In this document: positions 24,782 through 30,850 of the stretch, piece after piece
How positions within the stretch are numbered: the stretch's first letter is position 1
Layout: the number at the start of each line of letters is the position of its first letter
Source of the DNA: DATBLZ01 sp036555065
GTDB lineage: Bacteria; Pseudomonadota; Gammaproteobacteria; Steroidobacterales; Rariloculaceae
Reading direction: 5' to 3'
Assembly (NCBI GenBank): GCA_036555065.1
Contig: DATBLZ010000162.1
Coordinates: 1 to 39,995 of the forward strand
Length of the DNA stretch: 39,995 bases
Position numbers and translations under genes: made by a program
The notes under the pieces: generated by a model
The model's database searches: none
Told to the model about the DNA's origin: nothing
What the model saw: the letters and a program-made list of their open reading frames with translations, nothing else

Positions 24782-25398
24782 ATCTTCTGCGCGAAGCGCA
24801 CGAGCTCGGCGAGCGAGCGAGCCCCCATCTTCTGCATCACGCGCGCACGGTGCAGCTCCACGGTTCGCTGGCTGACCCCGAGATCCATCGCGATGACTTT
24901 GTTCGCACAGCCCTTGACGACTTTGTCCATGACCTCACGCTCGCGAGGCGTAAGCCTGCTGACTCGTTCTTGTATCGTTGAGATTTCGCGGCGTGCATCC
25001 TGAGAGCTTTGGGCGATTTGTAGGGCCTGGTGAATGCGATCGAGCAAATCCTGATCCCGGAACGGCTTTTGGATGAAATCAATCGCGCCCGATTTCATCG
25101 TCTTCACCGCCATCGGGATGTCGCCATGCCCCGTTATGAAGATGATCGGAATATCGAGGTGCCGCTCGGCCAGCTCCTGTTGAAGCTCGAGTCCGCTCAA
25201 GCCCGGCATGCGGACGTCTGCGACGAGGCACTCGACCCGACGGGGTGTATAGGCGCTGAGGAACTCGTCGGCCGAGGCGTACGTGCGGCACGGCAGCCGC
25301 ACGGTGCGCAGCAGCAGCGCAAGTGCGTCGCGCACGGCGGCGTCATCGTCGACTATGTGGACCATCGCGTCATTATCGGCCACGGCTGGCGCTCTCAT
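24778..25398 (-). CDS. FixJ-like two-component response regulator
   Basis: 206 residues. Receiver domain with acidic pocket (VDDDAAVRD), phospho-acceptor Asp in CLVADVRMPG, then FITGHGDIPMAVKTMKSGA and the Lys of FIQKPF. The LuxR/GerE helix-turn-helix follows at LTPREREVMDKVVKG and VSQRTVELHRARVMQKMGA. PMAVKTMKSGAIDFIQKPF is characteristic of the FixJ/TtrR/NodW group. It is read from the ATG at 25398, whose overlap with the kinase stop supports that start. It presumably activates genes under low oxygen, given the FixL-like kinase. Confidence 0.92.
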   Translation of the reverse strand: MRAPAVADNDAMVHIVDDDAAVRDALALLLRTVRLPCRTYASADEFLSAYTPRRVECLVADVRMPGLSGLELQQELAERHLDIPIIFITGHGDIPMAVKTMKSGAIDFIQKPFRDQDLLDRIHQALQIAQSSQDARREISTIQERVSRLTPREREVMDKVVKGCANKVIAMDLGVSQRTVELHRARVMQKMGARSLAELVRFAQKI

Positions 25399-26525
25399 TT
25401 GATGGGGAGCGACACGGTGAACACTGCGCCGCCGCCAGAGTTCGAATCATAGGTCAACGTGCCCCCGTGACTGTTGACGATCGTTCTGCTGATCGCGAGC
25501 CCGACGCCGAGGCCTTCCGGCTTCGTCGTCACAAAGGGGTGAAACATTCCTTCGCCGAGCTGCGGCGGAACGCCGGGCCCATGGTCGCGAACCTCGAAGC
25601 ACACACCCGCCTCCGTCGACGAGAAAGTCCTGATCTCGATGCCCTTGGCGCGTTGCGCGGGTGTCTGCAGCGCGTCGACGGCGTTGTGCGTGAGGTTCAG
25701 CAACACTTGCTGAAGCTGCACAGCGTTGCCTTCGATCTTCGGCAGATCCGCGGCAAAGCTCGAAGAAACAGGAATGCCGGCTCGATCGGTATCCGCGAGC
25801 ACGAGACTCATCGCATCGTTGATGACGGCGTTGAGATCGAGCTCCCTCTTCTCCGCGTCGCGTTTACGAATGAAGTTGCGCAGATTCTCGATGACTTGCG
25901 CGGCACGCTGCGCCTGGTCGGAGATGCCCTTGCAGGCTTGCGCCAGCGAGTCGGTGTCGAGCTCCTTGCCATCGAGCAGGCGGCGGGCCGCTTGCGAGTA
26001 TGTGACTATCGCGCTCAAGGGCTGATTGATCTCGTGCGCTATTCCTGCAGCCATCTCGCTCATGAGGCTGAACCGACCTACGTGCGCGAGTCGAGCCTCG
26101 AGCGCGCGGCGCTCTTCCTCGAGCGCGCGCTGCTCGGAGAGATCCCGAATGATACCGACGAACCCGCGTGTGGTCCCGGACCGCGCTTCACCGACCGAGA
26201 GCCAGACGGGAAACACGCGTCCGCTGCTGTGTATCGCCGCTGCCTCGCGGCCCGTTCCGATGACCTTCTTCTGTCCGGTCGCTCGGTAATTCTCGAGGTA
26301 GCTCGCATGCGCGCTGCGATAGGGCTCGGGCATGAGCACCTGTATGGGCTGGCCGAGAACTTCCGCAGCCGAATAGCCAAACATGGTTTCCGCAGCATTG
26401 TTGAAGCTCACGATTGCACCGCTCTCGTCGATCATGACGATCGCATCGACCGCCGCATCGAGCAGCGCTTCGAGAGCCGCCGTCGACATCCGCTGCCAAG
26501 GTTGCGAAGCGTGCACAGTGGACAT
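25395..26525 (-). CDS. FixL-like PAS sensor histidine kinase, probable haem oxygen sensor
   Basis: 376 residues, no membrane segment. A PAS domain (about residues 16-130) contains LMPEPYRSAHASYLENY and IGTGRE. Aligned with rhizobial FixL, His73 takes the place of the haem ligand and Arg93, twenty residues on, that of the distal oxygen-gating Arg. The kinase part has the H-box GIAHEINQPLSAI, N-box LTHNAVDAL, DHGPGVP and GLGVGLAIS. ATG 26525 is preferred over TTG 26540 because AGGAG lies 11 bases upstream. The stop overlaps the FixJ-like gene by four bases. A uspE-like gene is divergent. Confidence 0.88.
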   Translation of the reverse strand: MSTVHASQPWQRMSTAALEALLDAAVDAIVMIDESGAIVSFNNAAETMFGYSAAEVLGQPIQVLMPEPYRSAHASYLENYRATGQKKVIGTGREAAAIHSSGRVFPVWLSVGEARSGTTRGFVGIIRDLSEQRALEEERRALEARLAHVGRFSLMSEMAAGIAHEINQPLSAIVTYSQAARRLLDGKELDTDSLAQACKGISDQAQRAAQVIENLRNFIRKRDAEKRELDLNAVINDAMSLVLADTDRAGIPVSSSFAADLPKIEGNAVQLQQVLLNLTHNAVDALQTPAQRAKGIEIRTFSSTEAGVCFEVRDHGPGVPPQLGEGMFHPFVTTKPEGLGVGLAISRTIVNSHGGTLTYDSNSGGGAVFTVSLPIK

Positions 26526-26620
26526 ACGTAGTTTCCGCAACTCCTTAAGGACTTCGTCCGATTACCGTTGTCGTCGCGATCCAATATACATGTAGCCTCG
26601 GCGACAATCTAAGAGTGAGA

Positions 26621-26630
26621 AGTACGTACT
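26621..26630. promoter_or_regulatory. 10-base palindrome directly before the usp start
   Basis: AGTACGTACT is a perfect palindrome abutting the ATG at 26631. It sits in the 105-base divergent region shared with the sensor kinase gene and could be an operator or merely a base-composition effect. No FNR/FixK box (TTGAT-N4-ATCAA) was found in this region. Confidence 0.25.
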
Positions 26631-27608
26631 ATGAACGGCTTTAGCAAGATTCTCGTCATCGTCGATCCGACGGCCAAGGAGCACCCGGCGCTCGAACGCG
26701 CGCGCTGGCTCGCCGAGAAAACCCACGCGTCGGTCGAGCTCTTCATATGCCACTATGATCAGAACCTCGCAGTCGGGCAGTTTTTCGACGCGGTGGCCTT
26801 GGAGAAGGCGCGCGCAAGTATCGCGCAGACCAATCTAAAGAGGCTCAAGAAACTCGCGCAGCCGTTCGAGAGTAGGGGCATCGACATCAGCGTCGACGTC
26901 GCCTGGGATCGACCGCTCCATGAAGGGATCATCCGCAAAGTGGCTGAAGCGCGTCCCGACGTCGTGCTCAAAGATACGCACTATCACCACCTGATCCGGC
27001 GGTCGCTCTTCTCGAATACGGATTGGAATCTCATCCGCGCGTGCCCGGTCCCGCTCATGTTGGTGAAGCCGGCCTCACAAGCCGCGGTCAAGACCATCAT
27101 TGCGGCCGTCGATCCCGTCCACGACCGCGACAAGCCCGCCGATCTCGATCACGACATCATTACGACCGCACAAAAGCTCGCGGCAATCGCGAACGGCGAG
27201 TTGCATGTCGTGCATGCGTTCGATCCGGCGCCCGCCTACGTCGTATCGGTCGACGCACTGTCGTTTCCGATCGCCGAGCCGATTAGGGAAGTCATGCAGG
27301 GCCTCAAGATGCGCCACACGAAAGCGCTCGATGCACTTCTCGCGGGCTACGCGATTTCGAAGGACCGCATCCACCTCGGCGAGGGTGGTACGCGTGAGGT
27401 GTTGATGGCCTCGATCGACGATCTCCACGCCGACGTTGTCGTCATGGGCGCCGTCGCCCGCGGCGCACTTAAGCGCATGCTGCTTGGAAGCACGGCCGAG
27501 CTGCTTCTCGATCACGTCCCGTGTGATCTGCTCATCATCAAGCCGGAGCCGACGAAGAGGCGCGTTCGCGTCACAAAAAAGAACAAGCGCCGCCGATCGA
27601 AGGCGTGA
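26631..27608 (+). CDS. Tandem universal stress protein, UspE-like
   Basis: 325 residues made of two Usp domains (about 1-150 and 155-310). The first begins FSKILVIVDPTAKEHPALER; the second begins KTIIAAVDPVHDR and has VVMGAVARGALKRMLLGSTA followed by ELLLDHVPCDLLIIKPE, closely resembling the UspE nucleotide-binding segment. A lysine/arginine-rich tail follows. UspE-type proteins act in the cytosol in stationary phase, motility and respiratory stress. Its position divergent from a FixL/FixJ-like pair suggests oxygen-dependent control, which is inference. Confidence 0.9.
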   Translation: MNGFSKILVIVDPTAKEHPALERARWLAEKTHASVELFICHYDQNLAVGQFFDAVALEKARASIAQTNLKRLKKLAQPFESRGIDISVDVAWDRPLHEGIIRKVAEARPDVVLKDTHYHHLIRRSLFSNTDWNLIRACPVPLMLVKPASQAAVKTIIAAVDPVHDRDKPADLDHDIITTAQKLAAIANGELHVVHAFDPAPAYVVSVDALSFPIAEPIREVMQGLKMRHTKALDALLAGYAISKDRIHLGEGGTREVLMASIDDLHADVVVMGAVARGALKRMLLGSTAELLLDHVPCDLLIIKPEPTKRRVRVTKKNKRRRSKA

Positions 27609-27702
27609 TCGCACGCCGATAGAGCGGCTCACTCCCAGCTTCGCGGGAAGATCGAGTGCGATGCCGCCGCTTGCGTTTTCGCGCCCGATTCGGTCACTCT
27701 AT

Positions 27703-27720
27703 GGGCTTGTCCAACAGCCC
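27703..27720 (+). promoter_or_regulatory. 5' hairpin just ahead of the micro-ORF
   Basis: GGGCT at 27703-27707 pairs with AGCCC at 27716-27720 across an eight-base loop and touches the first base of the Shine-Dalgarno. It could stabilise the RNA 5' end or control access to the ribosome-binding site. Confidence 0.4.
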
Positions 27721-27735
27721 AAAGGAGGTGATCCC

Positions 27736-27813
27736 ATGTCTAGTGAGATTGTTGGGGTTTCAATGCACGTACGGCGTTTCAAACCAACCACTAGAAAGGG
27801 CTACGCCTCCTGA
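27736..27813 (+). CDS. Candidate 25-residue microprotein with near-perfect Shine-Dalgarno
   Basis: ATG to TGA encodes 25 residues starting MSSEIVGVSMHV and ending RRFKPTTRKGYAS, basic at its C-terminal half. AAAGGAGGTGATCC at 27721-27734 is the full complement of the usual 16S rRNA 3' end, with optimal spacing, far stronger than any other site in the window. The coding RNA can fold: CTAGTG (27740-27745) with CACTAG (27789-27794), and GTTGG (27751-27755) with CCAAC (27784-27788). A hairpin and an intrinsic terminator follow. I do not recognise the peptide. It could be a microprotein, a leader peptide or part of a small RNA. Confidence 0.5.
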   Translation: MSSEIVGVSMHVRRFKPTTRKGYAS

Positions 27814-27819
27814 AGGGCA

Positions 27820-27868
27820 TGAGACCTCGTCTCACGGAGGGCCGCGCGAGCGGCCCTCTTCTTTTCTA
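27820..27868 (+). terminator. Double hairpin with intrinsic terminator
   Basis: TGAGAC/GTCTCA (27820-27834, three-base loop) is followed by AGGGCCGC, a GCGA tetraloop and GCGGCCCT (27838-27857), then CTTCTTTTCT. The second hairpin with its T-rich tail is a classic rho-independent terminator for the + strand transcript carrying the micro-ORF. It overlaps the end of the convergent HAAS gene by a few bases. Confidence 0.85.
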
Positions 27869-28828
27869 GCGGCGCACGAGCCGCACCGCGTCGGTCGCGA
27901 TGAGCGCGGCCATTACGACACCCAGCACGAACAGCGTGACCCGAAAGGCCAGATTCATGCTCCAAACGGCGCGCTCGGCCTGGCCGGGATCGACGAGCGC
28001 CGCTCCAGCCTCGATGAGGCCGTCGGCGCGGAACAGCAGCACAATCAGCGCCAACCAAATGCCATTGAGGCATAGCCGGCATAGCGTGCGCGGTGGCGTG
28101 CGATAAGGCCGGATGAGGTCGACGCCGAGCCGAACGAGCTCGAGGAGGCATACTCCGACGACGGGCCAGAAGAACGGGTCGATCCCGCGCGTGAATTGGA
28201 CCGAGAGTCCCGACGGAACGATCGTCCTGAAATCGAGCCATCCGATCCACCAAAGGAGGAGAATCACAGTCGTCGCTACCTCGAATATCGTGTCATGCCG
28301 AGAAATCGGGCTCAGGGGCGCAGCGCGCACACCGAGGATTCCGCTGTGGAGCTTGCGCGGCTCGAAGGCGTCGAGTGAGCGAAAGCGCACGCGTGCGTGA
28401 TCGATGACGGCGAAAGCAAGCGTTACGAGAGCACTGGCGAGTAATAGGGTCCAAAAAATGTCGGCGACGACCTGGAGCGCGGCCTGTGCGGGGCGAGCCG
28501 CCGTCAGCAAAGCGATCCCGGCGACGATCCCGCCGATCACGGCAATGACGATGGACACGCCCTGCAAGGCATACCAATAAACGGGAAAGACCCCTGGACC
28601 GATCAGGTGCTGCATCGGCAAATAGCGACCGGCGACGACCAGTGGGTGCCCATAACCTTTCAGCACCGCGCCGAGCTCCGCGTCGCTGAGCTCGTGGCCG
28701 AGCGCGCGCTCGCGCTCCTCGACGGCCGCGCGGATGGTCTCGCCGAGCTCGGCCGCGATATCCTCGCGGTGCTTCGCCGGCAAGTAGCTCTTGAGCTGGA
28801 GTAAGTAGTAATCGACGAGACTGGTCAT
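27866..28828 (-). CDS. HAAS-domain membrane protein
   Basis: 320 residues. The soluble N-terminus (LVDYYLLQLKSYLPAKHRED, then IAAELGETIRAAVEERE and LGAVLKGYGHPLVVAGRY) is a HAAS-type helical domain. About six hydrophobic segments follow, for example PVYWYALQGVSIVIAVIGGI and TVILLLWWIGWLDF. HAAS proteins are typically encoded next to PadR regulators, as here: the PadR gene lies 10 bases upstream on the same strand. The function is thought to be membrane sensing or modulation; the substrate is unknown. Confidence 0.8.
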   Translation of the reverse strand: MTSLVDYYLLQLKSYLPAKHREDIAAELGETIRAAVEERERALGHELSDAELGAVLKGYGHPLVVAGRYLPMQHLIGPGVFPVYWYALQGVSIVIAVIGGIVAGIALLTAARPAQAALQVVADIFWTLLLASALVTLAFAVIDHARVRFRSLDAFEPRKLHSGILGVRAAPLSPISRHDTIFEVATTVILLLWWIGWLDFRTIVPSGLSVQFTRGIDPFFWPVVGVCLLELVRLGVDLIRPYRTPPRTLCRLCLNGIWLALIVLLFRADGLIEAGAALVDPGQAERAVWSMNLAFRVTLFVLGVVMAALIATDAVRLVRR

Positions 28829-28838
28829 TGGACTTCTC

Positions 28839-29162
28839 CTACACGAGCTTGTCGAGCGCGGCGCTCAGCGCCCGCCACTCTTCCAGCAATTGATCGCGCA
28901 CCCTTTGCCCTTCGGCTGAGAGCTTGTAAAACCGCTTCTGCCGCTTGTCTTCCTCACGCCATTCGCTCGTCAGCAGGCCCTGCGACTCGAGGCGACGCAG
29001 CAGTGGATAGAGCGTGCCCTCGTCGATCTCCAGGCCGCGCTCGGCGAGCGACTTGCGCAAGGTGTAGCCGTAGTGCTCCTCGTGCAGCTGCGTGAGAACG
29101 GCGAGAATCAGGGATCCTCGGCGCAGCTCCAGACGCAGGTTTTCGATGAGCTCGGGCGGCAC
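28839..29162 (-). CDS. PadR-family transcriptional regulator
   Basis: 107 residues. The winged helix-turn-helix shows RRGSLILAVLTQLHEEHYGY, LRKSLAERGLEIDEGTLYPL and LRRLESQGLLTSEWREED, the PadR signature, ending in a short dimerisation helix. PadR proteins repress transcription and release DNA on binding a small ligand. It heads a two-gene unit with the HAAS gene. A palindrome of PadR type sits between the -35 and -10 of its own promoter, implying autorepression. Confidence 0.93.
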   Translation of the reverse strand: MPPELIENLRLELRRGSLILAVLTQLHEEHYGYTLRKSLAERGLEIDEGTLYPLLRRLESQGLLTSEWREEDKRQKRFYKLSAEGQRVRDQLLEEWRALSAALDKLV

Positions 29163-29198
29163 GGTCTTGGCTTGGCAGTCTTACCCTATACGGCACAC

Positions 29199-29228
29199 AC
29201 TGTATGTCACATAGTATATGCCTGTCAA
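29199..29228 (-). promoter_or_regulatory. padR promoter with overlapping operator
   Basis: On the minus strand TTGACA (29228-29223) is separated by 18 bases from TACAGT (29204-29199). Between them lies the palindrome TATGTGACATA (29213-29203), which contains the ATGT/ACAT half-sites typical of PadR operators. Transcription would start about 30 bases before the padR ATG. Confidence 0.6.
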
Positions 29229-29285
29229 GCCCCGGCCGCGGGCAGCCGTGGTGTTAAGCTCTCCGTGCCGACTCGAGGAGCTTTG

Positions 29286-30200
29286 ATGATCGATCTGACC
29301 CGTCGTGATTTGCTTGCCCTGTTGTCGGCCGTGCCCGCAGCTGGGCTCGTTTCAGAGACCCTCCTCGGTCAGGACGCCATGCCGGAGCGGCGCATTCCGA
29401 GCACCGGGGAAATGCTGCCCGTGATCGGCTTAGGGTCGAGCAAAGTCGTCCAAGAGATCGCCACGAACGGCGAAGAGCCGGTGCGCCAGGTCCTCCGCAC
29501 CCTCGTCGCCCGGGGCGGCAAGCTCGTCGATACATGGCCCCGAAACGCCGCCAACGATGCAGCGTTCGGCCGCGTCATCAACGAGCCGGAGCTTCGCGAC
29601 CGCTTGTTCGTGACGACGAAAATCGACCAAGTCGGCAAGGAAGCCGGGATCGCTCAATTTCAGCAGACTCTCGAGCTCTACGGCCGCGAGGTCATCGACC
29701 TCGTCCAGATATTCAGCCTCACGGATCTCGACGTCCATTGGCCGAGCCTGCGCGAATGGAAGGAGTCGGGTGCTGCGCGCTACATCGGCGTCACGGTCGC
29801 AGAGTCGCGGTTGTACGCCCAACTCGAAGAGTTTCTGCAGCGCGAGCGGCCGGACTTCGTGCAGCTCAACTATTCGATCACCGAGCGCGAGACCGAGAAT
29901 CGATTGCTGCCGATGGCCGCGGCTCGGGGCCTCGCCGTGCTCGTCAACCGGCCGTTCATGAATGGCGCGTATTTCCGCCGACTCGAAGGAACGCCGCTAC
30001 CCGAATGGACCGCCGCGTTCGGCTGCAGGACCTGGGCGCAGTTCTCGCTCAAGTACATCCTCGCGCATCCTGCCGTCACGTGCGTGCTCACGGAGACCAC
30101 GGACCCCGAGCATATGGCAGAGAATACGCTCGCGGCTCTCGGCGATGCGCCCGACGAGGCGGCGCGCGCGCGCATGCGCGAGCTCATCGACAGCTTGTAA
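29286..30200 (+). CDS. Tat-exported aldo/keto reductase-like protein lacking catalytic Tyr and His
   Basis: 304 residues. LTRRDLLALLSAVPAAGLVS is a twin-arginine signal. The TIM-barrel AKR pattern follows: LPVIGLGSSKV, VDTWPRNAANDAAFG, LFVTTKI, IDLVQIF, ESGAARYIGVT and VQLNYS. In the usual D-T-A-x-x-Y-G motif Asp82 is kept but the catalytic Tyr is Asn87; Lys112 is kept, but the His of D-x-x-x-x-H is Phe143. Two of four catalytic residues are therefore lost while the fold is conserved. Whether it is an inactive or redesigned enzyme is unknown. ATG 29286 precedes the signal peptide. Confidence 0.8.
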   Translation: MIDLTRRDLLALLSAVPAAGLVSETLLGQDAMPERRIPSTGEMLPVIGLGSSKVVQEIATNGEEPVRQVLRTLVARGGKLVDTWPRNAANDAAFGRVINEPELRDRLFVTTKIDQVGKEAGIAQFQQTLELYGREVIDLVQIFSLTDLDVHWPSLREWKESGAARYIGVTVAESRLYAQLEEFLQRERPDFVQLNYSITERETENRLLPMAAARGLAVLVNRPFMNGAYFRRLEGTPLPEWTAAFGCRTWAQFSLKYILAHPAVTCVLTETTDPEHMAENTLAALGDAPDEAARARMRELIDSL

Positions 30201-30211
30201 GTCAAGGACGT

Positions 30212-30487
30212 TCACGCGTCTCGCGCCCCGAAACCGGCGAGGAAATTCGCCAACCGCCCTTCGTCGACGCCCTCGATCTCGACGAGCTTGGCGGGCGCCG
30301 CATGCCCGCTCACTACTCGCACGCGACGGCGGGGTATATCGAGCGCCTCGGCAAGCAGCGTTTCGAGCGCCGCATTGGCGCGCCCACGCTCAGGCGCGGC
30401 GGTCACGCGAACGCGCAAACGACCGGCGCGCCATTCCACGATCTCGTCACGCGCGGCGCGCGGCACGACTTTGACACGCACTTTCAA
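30212..30487 (-). CDS. DUF167 (YggU-like) family protein
   Basis: 91 residues. MKVRVKVVPRAARDEIVEW, LRVRVTAAPERGRANAALE and the late VRVVSGHAAPAKLVEIEG block define the family, whose function is unknown. It overlaps the upstream cytochrome gene by four bases, so it is cotranslated with it. Members are often beside unrelated genes, so a role in the cresol-hydroxylase-like complex is not implied. Confidence 0.88.
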   Translation of the reverse strand: MKVRVKVVPRAARDEIVEWRAGRLRVRVTAAPERGRANAALETLLAEALDIPRRRVRVVSGHAAPAKLVEIEGVDEGRLANFLAGFGARDA

Positions 30488-30846
30488 GGTGCGAGATATG
30501 CGGCGAGCGCCTCGAGATCGGAGTCGCTTATCTCGGTCTTACGAAAGAATGGCATCACCGAGACGCCCGTGCGCACGAACTGCTTCGTGAGCTCCGGCAC
30601 GAGATCCGTGCGCTCCTCGAGGAGCGCGGGCTTCTGACCTTTATATAGAGCGTTCAGGGCTGCCGTGCCGGGCTTGCCGGGACCGTCGCCGTGGCACGGC
30701 GCGCACCAATGATCGAACACTTGCTTGCCGCGCTCCGAAGCCGCAGGCTCCTGGGCGCCTGCGTTCGTCGCAGCGAACATCGCAACGACAGCGCTCGCGA
30801 TCAAATAATCGCGGCTGAAGCCGCTCCTACAAACGCGTCGTATCAT
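30484..30846 (-). CDS. Cytochrome c subunit, PchC-like, signal peptide partly REP-derived
   Basis: 120 residues. Haem motif CAPCH (Cys48-His52) in FDHWCAPCHGDGPGKPG; MPFFRKTEIS near the end holds the probable axial Met, as in the cytochrome subunit of p-cresol methylhydroxylase. The flavoprotein gene ends four bases upstream, and AAGGAG at 30855-30860 lies eight bases before this ATG, which fixes the start. Residues 5-14 (VCRSGFSRDY) are encoded by a REP element and precede the hydrophobic core LIASAVVAMFAATNAGA, so the repeat has become part of the signal peptide. Confidence 0.83.
   Translation of the reverse strand: MIRRVCRSGFSRDYLIASAVVAMFAATNAGAQEPAASERGKQVFDHWCAPCHGDGPGKPGTAALNALYKGQKPALLEERTDLVPELTKQFVRTGVSVMPFFRKTEISDSDLEALAAYLAP
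30808..30831. repeat. REP-like palindromic element inside a signal-peptide coding region
   Basis: ATCGCGGCTGAAGCCGCTCC (then TACA) matches the window-wide REP family. It lies within the first 45 bases of the cytochrome gene on the minus strand and is read in frame. Confidence 0.75.
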
Positions 30847-30850
30847 TGGG

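Noticed and set aside
25323..26531. Plus-strand open frame of 402 codons
   Set aside because: It is the complement of the FixL-like kinase gene, whose PAS and kinase motifs are unmistakable.
26541..26630. FNR/FixK-type box between the kinase and usp genes
   Set aside because: No TTGAT-N4-ATCAA match was found; only a loose TTGTCG/CGACAA inverted repeat and the AGTACGTACT palindrome are present.
27736..27813. Micro-ORF as a PqqA precursor serving the PQQ enzyme
   Set aside because: The peptide lacks the Glu-x-x-x-Tyr pair needed for PQQ, and no pqq genes are nearby.
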